This document shows positions 1 through 8,139 of a stretch of 18,861 nucleotides of DNA, piece after piece. The position numbers and the translations under genes were made by a program. Numbering within the stretch: position 1 is the first letter of the stretch; every line of letters begins with the position of its first letter. The notes below the pieces were generated by a model. It did not search any database and was not told the origin of the DNA. It saw nothing but the letters and a program-made list of their open reading frames with translations. The DNA comes from JAAZXR01 sp040265175 (GTDB taxonomy: Bacteria; Myxococcota_A; Polyangia; Nannocystales; Nannocystaceae): the NCBI GenBank assembly GCA_040265175.1, contig JBDQGY010000064.1, positions 1 to 18,861 of the forward strand. Reading direction: 5' to 3'.

Positions 1-5
1 CTCAT
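1..5 (-). CDS. Start of a gene leaving the window, possibly an anti-sigma factor (partial)
   Basis: On the minus strand the sigma-factor stop TGA (7-5) overlaps an ATG (5-3) as TGATG, the classic arrangement for translational coupling. A GAGG-like ribosome-binding sequence lies about 6 to 9 bases before this ATG, inside the end of the sigma gene. ECF sigma factors are very often followed in this way by their cognate anti-sigma factor. Only the first codon and part of the second are visible, so the product is inferred from position alone. Confidence 0.4.
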
Positions 6-721
6 CACGTTGCCTCTGCTTTCCTGACGCTCCCGGGCCGTCGTTCTTCATTCTGATCCTCCGTCGAAGGTTCGAAATCTTCGATGTATCCGGCGAGTCG
101 GGTCCGAAGCTTCTTTTGGAGGTTTTTCCGCGCGTGAAACAGGCGGCTCATGATGGTCCCCATGGAACACTCCATCTGTCCCGACATCTCCTCGTAGGAG
201 AGCCCCTGGAATTCTCGCATGGTCAGCACAGCGCGATGGTTGTCGGAAAGTTCATCAAGCGAGGCGCGAACCGCCTCCATGATTTCGCGCTGCTGCGTGA
301 TGCCGGCGGACGTCCCGAGTCGACCGAGCCCGCTCACCCCGTTCCCCACCGGATGCGTCTCATCGCGCCCCTCGGCGCGGCCGTCCTCAAACTCATAGCT
401 CGTCCGCCGCTTGTTTCGCCGGAGGTGATCCTTCGCTGCGTTGCTGGTGATGCGATAAAACCAGGTGTACAGGCTGCTGTTGCCCTCGAACCGATGCAGG
501 TTTCGGTGAATCTTGATGAAGGTCTCTTGCAAGATCTCCAGCGCCTCGTCCCGGTTGCGCACATAGCCGAATGCCACCGCGTACAGGCGGCGCTGGTAGC
601 GCTCGTACAACGCACGAAATGCTCCGCTGTTGCCGTTCAAGGCCGCTGCCACAAGAGATTCGTCGTCCGAGTCGGGAGACACAACAATTCCGGACGCTGT
701 AGACGTGCTCGCGCTGGACAT
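5..721 (-). CDS. RNA polymerase sigma factor, ECF (sigma-70 family)
   Basis: This is a 238-residue extracytoplasmic-function sigma factor that directs RNA polymerase to a stress or envelope regulon. Residues about 19-105 form the sigma-2 region, with the -10-binding helices (ALYERYQRRLYAVAFGYV, EILQETFIKIHRNL, LYTWFYRITSN). Residues about 144-210 form sigma-4, with the HTH (LSYEEMSGQMECSMGTIMSRL). The linker between them is somewhat long, at about 40 residues. I chose the ATG at 721, where sigma-2 begins shortly after and a GGGAGA lies 12 bases upstream. Earlier in-frame starts (ATG 793, TTG 877) would add a tail with no domain and run into the divergent gene. The last codon overlaps the start of a downstream gene as TGATG, so a cognate anti-sigma factor is the likely partner. 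The group within the ECF family cannot be told from the sequence alone. Confidence 0.9.
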   Translation of the reverse strand: MSSASTSTASGIVVSPDSDDESLVAAALNGNSGAFRALYERYQRRLYAVAFGYVRNRDEALEILQETFIKIHRNLHRFEGNSSLYTWFYRITSNAAKDHLRRNKRRTSYEFEDGRAEGRDETHPVGNGVSGLGRLGTSAGITQQREIMEAVRASLDELSDNHRAVLTMREFQGLSYEEMSGQMECSMGTIMSRLFHARKNLQKKLRTRLAGYIEDFEPSTEDQNEERRPGSVRKAEAT

Positions 722-864
722 ATTCAGGTAAGGTCTCCCATGGCCTTCGGGGCGGTCCGACACATCGACGGCACCGTGTTGGGTGCCTGCCATGGAGATT
801 GCGGACCTCGCATGCGAGCGTTTATACCCAAATCTCAGGATTTTCGCCTGAAACGGTCTCCTCG
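722..864. promoter_or_regulatory. Divergent intergenic region between the sigma factor and the DUF4175-like gene
   Basis: These 143 bases separate two divergent starts and must hold both promoters. On the minus strand a TATAAA lies at 826-821, a good -10 element, but no matching -35 element is seen 16-18 bases upstream, so the assignment is weak. I see no clear ECF-type GGAAC/CGTC pair and no sigma-54 element. Confidence 0.35.
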
Positions 865-3800
865 ATGACGCCCTCAAGATCCCCGCTCGAACAATTTTTG
901 CGCGGCGCTGCCACGGTGCACCGCCGAGCGACCGTGCGAGATGCCGGGCTCAAGATCTTCAGCGCGCTCGGCATGACGGTGGTGTTGGCGGGCACCTACG
1001 CGGCGGTGACGCTGCGCGGAGACCTGGCCCGAATGACCGGCACTGCCGTCTCCTGTGGCTTGCTCGTGTTGTTCGTCAGCAGAGCCATCGAGCGCCATCA
1101 GCGCTTCGCGTCATCGCCGTCGCGTGTAGCGCGCACGCTCGTAGGGCCCCTTCGCGATGCGGGACATCCCGAGCTCGCGCGCGACTTGGTGGCGGCCACA
1201 GAGATCCTCGCCGCGCTCCGCGAGGATGAAGTGAAAGGCTCGCGCGCCCTCGCAACGACGTTTTTAGAGCAGGTGCAGGCCAACCTCGGGGCGGGGTGGA
1301 AACCGCTGGCCCGACTCCTCGCGCCCGCTCGCCATCCCCGAAGCCGCAGCCTCGCCCTCGGACCCGTGGCGCTCGTGTTGGTCGCTGCCGCGAGTCCCGC
1401 CTGGCGCACCGGCTTCGCCCGCGCACTCCGTGGTGTGGACCAAAGCCCCCTCCCTGCGCCTTCCGTGGTCTGGAGGGATCTCGAGTTTCGACTCAGTTAT
1501 CCGCCGCACACCCAACGCGCGGACAAGACGCTCAAGAACCCCACGGGCCCGCTCAAAGTCCCCGCGGGCACACGCGTGGACCTGAAGTTCGTGCCCAACG
1601 AGACCCATGGCTATGCGTGGGCAGAGTGGATTCCTCGTGGCGTCCAGGAGTCTGATTTCGTCGACGGCACGGTCACCTCCACCCCGCTCGCGCGAGACGC
1701 CGACGGTGCGTGGACCGGCGCGTGGACCGTGCGCGGCCATGGACAGTGGCGTGTATTCTTGGGGCAGGCTCCCACCCCGCAACGACGGCATGGCGCACGC
1801 TCTGCGTGGATGAACATGAACGTAGACGCGGACGATATTCCCGAGGTGGAATTGAGCGCACGGGCGCAGCGAGACGATGAAACCACCAACCTTGGGCGGG
1901 TAGAAATCCCCTTCATTGTCCGTGATGACTTCGGACTCTCCAGCGTCGAACTTGTCTACGAGACCGGTGAAGGGGAGGTGTTTCGGCTCCCCATCAGAGG
2001 TCTGCGCGACGGCCAAAAACGCTGGAGGAAGCGCTATACGTGGGACCTGAGCATGATCCCCCTCGACCGTCGGGGAGAGGTCGTCTGGTGGATTGAAGCC
2101 CGCGACAACGACCCCGGACTGAGCCTCGACGGCCCCCTCGATCCACCCGGCAAGGTCGGGCGGTCGTCGTTGCAACAGCTTAAGATTCGCGATGAGGAGG
2201 CGGAGCACCTCGCCAACCTCACATCGCTCCGGCGCCTGCGCGAGGCCAGCGTCGACCGCCTGGCAGACCGCCTCGTGACGACCGCCTTCGCGTCAGGATC
2301 GGAGACCACGCCCCAGGCGCGGGTGGCGGTGGTTCGGGCCATGCTGCAAGCCACGGAGCTGCTGCTCGCCCAGATGACGATCCTCGTGGAGCGGCTCGCC
2401 CTCGATACTCGCGTTCGACCCCGCGATGTGGAGACGCTCGGTGAGATCCAGGCGCGTCTGTTCGACCAATTTACGCCGCAGCAAGAAATGCTTGAGGGAC
2501 TCTCCTCTCGGCCCGCCGACACGGCGTCCAGCGACGCCCGCCGGGTGATGAGCAAGCTCCGTCGACAGCACGCCCCTACCGTCTCTACCTTTGAAGACGA
2601 GATCATCCGCATCGACGACCTCGTAGACGCCGAGGTGCTCCGCCGCTTTGAGCGTCTCCTCGCTCGCCTCGAGACCTCGCAGCGGCGCCTCGCCGAACTC
2701 CTCGCCATGCTCGCCGCTGGCGACGACTCGGTGCTGCCCGAAGTGGAGCTCTTGCGAGCGAGGATTCGGCGAGACACCGCGGCGCTCAACGAGGCCCGCT
2801 CCTTGCTGAAGCGAGAGATCGGGAACGAGTTCATGAACACAGAGGCCCTGGCAGGGATGCTGCGGCGAATGGAAGCGCTGACAATCGATCAAAAGATCGC
2901 CGAGGGTGACTACCAAGGCGCCCTGCAGCAAGCCCAAGAGACCCTCGAATCCCTGCGGGAGTCGGGGGATTCAACCCGGCGCCGCCTCGGGGAGCAAGGC
3001 TCCGAGGAGTCCCAACTATCCGAAGAAGAGAAGGCCCGTGTACGATTACTTCGCACCCTCAGCCGCCTGCACGACGAGCAGTCGCGCCTTGAGCAACAAG
3101 CACGCGCCCTCGACGCCCAATGGCGATCGCAGGCCCAAGACACCGCGAGCCGCCGGCTCCAAGAAAAACTCCGCGCCCAGCGTGGCACCGCTCAGCGGCG
3201 CCTCGACAAGATCAACGACGCGCGACTGAGTCGTCCGGGAAGGGTCGCGTACGAAGACGCGGAGATCGCCCTCGAGTCCCTTGAGATGAATCTGCGAGGC
3301 GATACGCCGGGCCCCCTCCTCCCTTTGCTTGACCAGACCCGCGCGCTGGTTCGCGCCAGCCAGATCGCCATGGACGGAGCCGGCGAAGAGGACCCCGAGT
3401 ACAAGGCGCTCCGCCGCGTGGCACGCCTCGCAGGCGAGATGACCGCCGCGGTTCGCAAGGAGCTTCCGAGCGCCTCCGACAAGCTCCCCGAAGAGGACGT
3501 GGCGGCCATCGGCAAGACCACGGAGGGCCAGATAGGACTGCGCGAGAGGACCCGAGATGTCCTCGACACCCCCGACGCCAAGGTCCTGCCCTCGGAGGGG
3601 GCGGACGCCCTCCGCGACGCCGTCCAAGGGATGAAGCAGGCGCGAGAGGAACTCAAACATCCCTGGCTCGACGACAGCGCCGAGTCCATGGCGACCAGCA
3701 AAGACGCCCTCCAACGGGCCATGGACTCCCTGCGAAACCGCCAGCCTCCGCCTCCCCAAAGCGCCTCATCCTCCGACGCGAGCACCGAGGGATCCCGGCG

Positions 3801-3900
3801 CGCGGGCCTCCGCAAGGCCGTCCTCGACGCCATGCGGACCCGTGAGGACACCGGGGACGATCCACGCGTCTCACGTTTCTACGAGGAGCTGTTGCGATGA
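865..3900 (+). CDS. DUF4175-like membrane protein with long coiled-coil region
   Basis: The protein has 1011 residues. It has hydrophobic segments at about 29-49, 57-75 and 163-179. A beta-rich, probably extracytoplasmic section (about 185-430) follows, containing phrases such as RVEIPFIVRDDFGLSSVELVYE and DVWWIEARDND-type strands. From about 440 to 960 it is strongly charged, Glu/Arg/Leu-rich helix predicted as coiled coil. This layout resembles the DUF4175 family, large membrane proteins of unknown function; the assignment is by architecture, not a checked domain hit. The ATG at 865 is chosen because it just precedes a basic segment; the TTG at 799 would overlap the sigma gene's upstream region without adding a domain. 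It overlaps the next gene by ATGA, so the two are probably co-translated and may act together in the envelope. Its exact role is unknown. Confidence 0.8.
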   Translation: MTPSRSPLEQFLRGAATVHRRATVRDAGLKIFSALGMTVVLAGTYAAVTLRGDLARMTGTAVSCGLLVLFVSRAIERHQRFASSPSRVARTLVGPLRDAGHPELARDLVAATEILAALREDEVKGSRALATTFLEQVQANLGAGWKPLARLLAPARHPRSRSLALGPVALVLVAAASPAWRTGFARALRGVDQSPLPAPSVVWRDLEFRLSYPPHTQRADKTLKNPTGPLKVPAGTRVDLKFVPNETHGYAWAEWIPRGVQESDFVDGTVTSTPLARDADGAWTGAWTVRGHGQWRVFLGQAPTPQRRHGARSAWMNMNVDADDIPEVELSARAQRDDETTNLGRVEIPFIVRDDFGLSSVELVYETGEGEVFRLPIRGLRDGQKRWRKRYTWDLSMIPLDRRGEVVWWIEARDNDPGLSLDGPLDPPGKVGRSSLQQLKIRDEEAEHLANLTSLRRLREASVDRLADRLVTTAFASGSETTPQARVAVVRAMLQATELLLAQMTILVERLALDTRVRPRDVETLGEIQARLFDQFTPQQEMLEGLSSRPADTASSDARRVMSKLRRQHAPTVSTFEDEIIRIDDLVDAEVLRRFERLLARLETSQRRLAELLAMLAAGDDSVLPEVELLRARIRRDTAALNEARSLLKREIGNEFMNTEALAGMLRRMEALTIDQKIAEGDYQGALQQAQETLESLRESGDSTRRRLGEQGSEESQLSEEEKARVRLLRTLSRLHDEQSRLEQQARALDAQWRSQAQDTASRRLQEKLRAQRGTAQRRLDKINDARLSRPGRVAYEDAEIALESLEMNLRGDTPGPLLPLLDQTRALVRASQIAMDGAGEEDPEYKALRRVARLAGEMTAAVRKELPSASDKLPEEDVAAIGKTTEGQIGLRERTRDVLDTPDAKVLPSEGADALRDAVQGMKQAREELKHPWLDDSAESMATSKDALQRAMDSLRNRQPPPPQSASSSDASTEGSRRAGLRKAVLDAMRTREDTGDDPRVSRFYEELLR

Positions 3901-5546
3901 CCCACACGCGCGCGCCATGGCCTAGACGTCAACTTCTCACGCTGGGGCTGCTCACCTCGTGGTTTTGTGGTCTCGACGCGCATGTCGAGGCCCATGCCGC
4001 GCCGCCGGCATCGGCGGCGCAGGCCCCATCCTCCCGCCCGTCGAGCGAGGCGGAAATCTTCGCCCGAGTGGAACAGTCGTTGACGCAGCTCGATGTTGAG
4101 GGCGCGCGGCGAACCGCAGACTTGCTGCCCTCCGGGCCCGTGCGCGGCCTCGCCCTCGGTCTGATCGCCCACGCGTCTGGGGACTATGACACCGCGGAGC
4201 AAAAGCTCTCCGCGACGTTGGAGGCCCCGTCCATCGAGGCGGGGCTCGCGACTCGGACCCGACGGGCGCTCGAGCTCGTGGAGGGCACGAAGCGAGCGCT
4301 CAAGGGCAACGCCCCCGTGCGCAGCGAGGATGGCCGGTTCTCCGTCATCTTCGCGGATCAGCGCGACGAGGTCATCGCACCGTACCTGTTCACAGCCTTG
4401 GATGCGGGCCTCTCTGGCCTCTCCGCGGCCCTCGATGTTCGTCCGAGCCTCCCCGTGCGATTCGAGATGTACGACGCGCCCGAGAGCCTCTCCCTCGCCA
4501 CCCCGCTCTCCCTGAAGGCGGTGTACACCACGGGCACGGTCGGCCTTTGCAAGTACGACAAAGTGATGCAATTGAGCCCGCGCACCATGCTGTACGGGTA
4601 TCGATGGGCAGACACAGTCATCCACGAACTCACCCACCTGCTCGTCACCTTACGTAGCGCGGACCGGGCGCCGGTGTGGCTGCAAGAAGGACTCGCGAAA
4701 CTCTATGAGACCCGATGGCGACGAGACGCTCCGCCCCCGCTCCCTGCGGCGAGGATGAAGCTGCTGCGGACGGCTATCGAAGAGGACGCGTTGATCACCC
4801 TGGAGCAGATGCACCCATCGATCGCGCTGCTGCCAAGCCAGCAGGACGCCGCCCTCGCGTACGCCGAGGTTCAAACGATGCTGGAGATGGTGTGGCGCAA
4901 AGAGGGCGACGCGGCCATCCGCGCGCTGATCGACGAGGTCGCCGCCGGTACGCCCGCCAAGGCCGCGCTCGCCGCTGCCTGGGGTGGCACGTTCGATGCG
5001 TTCATGGAGGCCTGGAAAGACGACGTGTTGCGTGACAAGCGAGGCCGTGGCGACGCGCCCTTCGTCGCCCGCCAATTCGACGGGTCGGGCGACGGCGAGC
5101 CACCTGCGCCCGACGCCGATGTTTTCTCCCACCTGACCGGCGGGCGCAGCCGACAATTCGCGCGGGTTGGGCTCCTCCTCGCGCTGCAAGGCCACACGCG
5201 GGCCGCCGCGATCGAGTTCGAAAAGGCCCGCGCGGAGTCCACCGAGATTCGTGACGATCCCACCCTCGCCCGCGAGCTCGGGCGTCTTTACACTGAACTC
5301 GGCGAACCTGAGCGCGCCCTGCCCCTGCTTGAAATCGCCTCGGCAGCGGACCCCCAACGCGCCTCGCTCGCGGCGGACCACGGGCGGGCGCTGCGGCTCG
5401 CAGGTCAGCTTGAGCGCGCCCGCGAGCGCCTGATGGACGCGGTGTGGATGAACCCCTTCATCCCCTCCATTCACTGCGATCTCGCAGAGCTCGCCGAGGA
5501 TGATGTGACGCGACAACGCGAGCGCCGTCAGTGTCAAACCCCGTAG
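3897..5546 (+). CDS. Secreted gluzincin-type metallopeptidase (Peptidase MA-like) with TPR-like C-terminus
   Basis: The protein has 549 residues. The N-terminus is a signal peptide (twin Arg at 10-11, hydrophobic LLTLGLLTSWFCG, probable cleavage after AHA near residue 34). The zinc-peptidase core carries HELTH at 243-247 and a downstream glutamate (E264, in WLQEGLA), which together match the HExxH...E ligand set of gluzincins such as the Peptidase MA family. Residues about 420-540 look like two or three TPR repeats (ARELGRLYTELGEPERALPL and the following ALRLAGQLERARERL). All the expected catalytic residues are present, so an active periplasmic or surface peptidase is likely; its substrate is unknown. 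It starts within the stop of the DUF4175-like gene (ATGA), implying a common operon. The stop is 16 bases from that of the convergent gene. Confidence 0.85.
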   Translation: MTHTRAPWPRRQLLTLGLLTSWFCGLDAHVEAHAAPPASAAQAPSSRPSSEAEIFARVEQSLTQLDVEGARRTADLLPSGPVRGLALGLIAHASGDYDTAEQKLSATLEAPSIEAGLATRTRRALELVEGTKRALKGNAPVRSEDGRFSVIFADQRDEVIAPYLFTALDAGLSGLSAALDVRPSLPVRFEMYDAPESLSLATPLSLKAVYTTGTVGLCKYDKVMQLSPRTMLYGYRWADTVIHELTHLLVTLRSADRAPVWLQEGLAKLYETRWRRDAPPPLPAARMKLLRTAIEEDALITLEQMHPSIALLPSQQDAALAYAEVQTMLEMVWRKEGDAAIRALIDEVAAGTPAKAALAAAWGGTFDAFMEAWKDDVLRDKRGRGDAPFVARQFDGSGDGEPPAPDADVFSHLTGGRSRQFARVGLLLALQGHTRAAAIEFEKARAESTEIRDDPTLARELGRLYTELGEPERALPLLEIASAADPQRASLAADHGRALRLAGQLERARERLMDAVWMNPFIPSIHCDLAELAEDDVTRQRERRQCQTP

Positions 5547-5547
5547 C

Positions 5548-5561
5548 TCGCGGCACCGCGA
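5548..5561. terminator. Small perfect palindrome between convergent stop codons
   Basis: TCGCGG and CCGCGA flank a two-base CA (as a hairpin, a 5-bp stem with a GCAC loop is more realistic). It sits exactly in the 16-base gap between the stops of two convergent genes, where a bidirectional terminator would be expected. No T-tract follows on either side, so intrinsic termination is uncertain. Confidence 0.3.
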
Positions 5562-5562
5562 C

Positions 5563-6663
5563 TCAGGCGACCACGGCGAGCTGATCGGCCATCGCTTGCA
5601 GCTCACGGTTCATGGAGCGCTGGAAGCTCCGATCGATCTGTCGAAGCAAGCGCCGCAGCGACTTGCACACCGGGCTGGCCTGCCGCACAACAACCCCCAC
5701 CTGGTACCGCAGTTCGCGCGGACCGAGGCTGTCGACCACCAAGCGCACCGAGCCAAGGGTCGCCTGCACCTCATCACCGGCGGTCTCTCCGTCGATCCCC
5801 TCGATGTCGAATTGGATATTTGCGAGCCGAGACAGCGTCCGTCCCAAAACCTGCTCATCGAACTCGGGCAGACACCGACCGGTGACCACCTCTCCGTTTT
5901 TCAATAAAAACGCGCCGAGAATATCCGGTGTCTGCGCCAAGCGAACGAGCTTCTCGATCACTTGGGGGATCGCGAGGGGAAGCACCGGCTCCTCCGGTAT
6001 CGCGGCCCGCGGATTGGTCATCAACGCCTCCCATCGACCAATGATGGTGCGCGCGGGGCAGCTGCGGCCGGGAATCCAACGGCAATCTACGTCGGCCCAT
6101 TGAAGCATCTCTTGCACCGCCTCGGGACCGACCAGTGCGCCCGTCGCCGCGTGGGTGGGCTGACCCCCTTCCACGTGGATACATCCAGAAGCGCCGTCAT
6201 CACTCCGCTGTAGATACAGCGCACCATCGGCCCCGGTCTGGCAATACATGGCCAAGACCTCCACGGTCAGCAGACCTCGGCACGTGCCTTGGAGCGCTGC
6301 CATCGGGCTCACCCGCTGGAACACGTCCTGAAAGGCAGACGCCTCGCACGGCGTCCGAATCAACGCCGCCGCGCGCAGTCGCACCGCCAGTTCAACCTGC
6401 GGCACCTCGGTTCGCTCGCCCACCAAAATCAACTCCGCGTGCGGGAATGTCCGCCGAACCTCCTCACACGACGGGCCTTCGGCGGCGCCTACCACCACGA
6501 ACCGTGGCTCACGATCTTTCATAAGCTCGCGCGCCTGCCCCACGGAATCCACGCAAAAGGGGGCGTAGTCGCGGCCGAGTCTCGTCACTTCCCTCAAGGC
6601 GGCCTGGACTGAGCCTGCGCGTGACGGCACAAATAAGACATGCGTGGGTTCGTGAGGAATCAT
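5563..6663 (-). CDS. Degenerate receiver + DUF4388 + Roadblock/LC7-like protein
   Basis: The protein has 366 residues and three parts. Residues about 6-120 have the alternating beta/alpha pattern of a response-regulator receiver, but the strand-3 aspartate is absent (FVVVGAAEG) and the usual KP motif reads RTP, so it should not be phosphorylated in the normal way. Residues about 125-215 match DUF4388 (LLTVEVLAMYCQTGADGALY..., IHVEGGQPTHAATGALVGPE, AVQEMLQW), a domain frequent in predatory and gliding delta-lineage bacteria. Residues about 230-330 (VIEKLVRLAQTPDILGAFLL, NGEVVTG) resemble a Roadblock/LC7 domain, the fold of small-GTPase regulators such as MglB; this last assignment is weaker. 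It is divergent from the MinD/FlhG-type ATPase, and its promoter must lie in 6664-6847. It is probably a scaffold or polarity/motility signalling protein (inference). Confidence 0.75.
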   Translation of the reverse strand: MIPHEPTHVLFVPSRAGSVQAALREVTRLGRDYAPFCVDSVGQARELMKDREPRFVVVGAAEGPSCEEVRRTFPHAELILVGERTEVPQVELAVRLRAAALIRTPCEASAFQDVFQRVSPMAALQGTCRGLLTVEVLAMYCQTGADGALYLQRSDDGASGCIHVEGGQPTHAATGALVGPEAVQEMLQWADVDCRWIPGRSCPARTIIGRWEALMTNPRAAIPEEPVLPLAIPQVIEKLVRLAQTPDILGAFLLKNGEVVTGRCLPEFDEQVLGRTLSRLANIQFDIEGIDGETAGDEVQATLGSVRLVVDSLGPRELRYQVGVVVRQASPVCKSLRRLLRQIDRSFQRSMNRELQAMADQLAVVA

Positions 6664-6754
6664 AGGGGGCTCTCGACGGCGCCTGCAGCTGCGGAGCGCG
6701 GATGCGCCCGCCGTACCTGGAAAATATCGACGTACTCAGGTGTAGCCTTGAGGT

Positions 6755-6781
6755 TTGTGGCCATACCGATGCTGGCCACAA
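6755..6781. promoter_or_regulatory. Perfect 9+9 inverted repeat, candidate activator or repressor binding site
   Basis: TTGTGGCCA (6755-6763) and its exact reverse complement TGGCCACAA (6773-6781) are separated by 9 bases. The centre is at 6768, about 76 bases upstream of the start point predicted for the sigma-54 promoter at 6818. This is a position where dimeric enhancer-binding proteins or repressors can bind. It could serve the leftward gene as well. The binding factor is inferred, not seen. Confidence 0.55.
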
Positions 6782-6817
6782 GCTTGGGAGCATCGACCAG
6801 ATACGGCCGCGTGTAGG

Positions 6818-6833
6818 TGGCACTAAGCTTGCT
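6818..6833 (+). promoter_or_regulatory. Sigma-54 (-24/-12) promoter for the MinD/FlhG-type gene
   Basis: TGGCAC (6818-6823), five bases, TTGCT (6829-6833) is a full match to the RpoN consensus with GG and GC at the correct 10-base spacing. Transcription should begin about 12 bases after the GC, near 6844, only about 4 bases before the ATG at 6848. The gene would then be almost leaderless, or it would start further downstream. Confidence 0.75.
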
Positions 6834-6847
6834 TCCCTTAGCGATGA

Positions 6848-8104
6848 ATGCCGCCACCATCGCAACGAACTGACGGTTCGGATCGCAAACGGGCCACGTT
6901 GGGAGGATCTGGCCCAATTGGGGCCGCCAATCGGCCCGAAGGACCTGCGATCTGGGCCCTCGGTGGAGGCAAAGGTGGGATTGGGAAGAGTTTTATCGCC
7001 ACGAACTTGGCGGTGGGCGCGGCGAGGGCCGGGTATCGGGTGGTGCTCCTCGATGCCGATTTGGGCGGCGCCAACCTCGACACCTTTCTCGGTTGTCCGC
7101 GGCCGACCATGTCGCTGGGCGACTTCTTCCGGAAAAATGTGACCGCGCTCGACGATTTGGCCATGGATACCGGCGTGCCCGGGCTCTCGCTGATCGCGGG
7201 AGATGCGGACAGCCTGGCGGCGGCGGCCCCCCACCACTCTCAAAAAGAAAAGCTGATTCGGCATCTTCGAAAGATCTCTGCGAGCCTGGTCATCGTGGAT
7301 CTTGGGGCGGGGACCTCCTTCAACACCCTCGACCTTTTCAACGCCGCCGACATGGGACTCGTGGTGACGGTGCCAGAGCCCACGGCCATCCAAAACTGCT
7401 TCTCTTTCATCAAATCCGTGACCTTGAGGGGCTTGGAGCGACGATCTGGGGTCAAGCGGCGTGACGCGATGGTGGGACCCTTGAGCCGCAGCCTCGACGT
7501 CGAAGACCCCGAAGTGCAGCGTGCGATGGCCCAGCGCGTCCCTTTGATCATCAACCGGGCGCGCGCCGCCCAAGCACAGACCGTTGTCCGCACCCTCGGT
7601 GGCCTCGCTCGCCGCTTCCTCGGGAGCCAAGTCGATCTCGTGGGGAGCGTGCGCGACGACCCTGCCGCCCGGCGCTCGATCCAGCAGATGCGTCCACTGC
7701 TCGAAACCGGCGCCCATGAGGGCGCTGCCGCGGATCTTCATCGACTCATCTCGTTGCTCATCGGAGATGGTGAGCGCGCGATGGCAGAACCGGTAGAGGC
7801 CCCAACGGCCGCCAACAAGCCATCAGCGCCGGCGACCAACTCTCGCGTGATCGACGAGCGACTCCAAGTTGAGCACGTGTCCGTCCGTCTTCGCACCGAG
7901 GACCTCGGTGCCGCTCAGGGCATCTTCACCCAGGCGCTCTCCCCGGAGGGGCGAGTCATCTTCTCCCGAACGACACCCTACACAGACGCCTTTTTCCAAC
8001 GGATGTCCGCGAGCCCCACGGAGCGCGTACGACTCCACCACCTCGCCATCAAACGCGCATTGTCCATGGGTCGCATCAAGTTACCGACCCGTCAGCACGC
8101 GTAA
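6848..8104 (+). CDS. MinD/FlhG-type P-loop ATPase with C-terminal extension
   Basis: The protein has 418 residues. The ATPase core has the deviant Walker A GGGKGGIGKS at 39-48 with both signature lysines, the DAD of LLDADLGGANLDTFLG at 69-71, and the third motif IVDLGAGTSFNTLD. This places it with MinD/FlhG/ParA ATPases that dimerise on ATP and bind the membrane or poles; FlhG/FleN proteins set flagellar number and restrain sigma-54 flagellar activators. The flagellar context supports FlhG, but the N-terminal DQAxxLR motif by which FlhG stimulates FlhF is not visible and no flhF is present. A Pro/Ala-rich linker (about 305-335) leads to an unrecognised 80-residue C-terminal domain. The ATG at 6848 is the first in frame but lies about 4 bases after the predicted transcript start; a GGGAGGA at 6901-6907 has no ordinary start codon after it. 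The true start is uncertain by up to about 30 codons. Confidence 0.8.
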   Translation: MPPPSQRTDGSDRKRATLGGSGPIGAANRPEGPAIWALGGGKGGIGKSFIATNLAVGAARAGYRVVLLDADLGGANLDTFLGCPRPTMSLGDFFRKNVTALDDLAMDTGVPGLSLIAGDADSLAAAAPHHSQKEKLIRHLRKISASLVIVDLGAGTSFNTLDLFNAADMGLVVTVPEPTAIQNCFSFIKSVTLRGLERRSGVKRRDAMVGPLSRSLDVEDPEVQRAMAQRVPLIINRARAAQAQTVVRTLGGLARRFLGSQVDLVGSVRDDPAARRSIQQMRPLLETGAHEGAAADLHRLISLLIGDGERAMAEPVEAPTAANKPSAPATNSRVIDERLQVEHVSVRLRTEDLGAAQGIFTQALSPEGRVIFSRTTPYTDAFFQRMSASPTERVRLHHLAIKRALSMGRIKLPTRQHA

Positions 8105-8139
8105 TCTCCCTTCCCCCCTCGCACCTAAGGAATCCCCCC

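Noticed and set aside
4991..5006. Sigma-54-like sequence TGGCAC...ATGCG inside the peptidase gene
   Set aside because: The -12 half is not a good match and the site lies within coding sequence with no gene start downstream.
6660..6860. Small leftward reading frame (about 66 codons from an ATG at 6860) ending in an ATGA overlap with the DUF4388 gene
   Set aside because: It has a fairly protein-like composition, but it lies across the inverted repeat at 6755-6781 and the full-consensus sigma-54 promoter at 6818-6833. Its third-position GC (about two thirds) is modest for this DNA, and any ATGA creates such an overlap by chance. It is better read as a regulatory region.
6509..7741. Leftward open frame of 410 codons spanning the control region and the ATPase gene
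   Set aside because: It crosses the sigma-54 promoter and lies antisense to the deviant Walker A motif of the ATPase. Composition and lack of motifs indicate a shadow frame.
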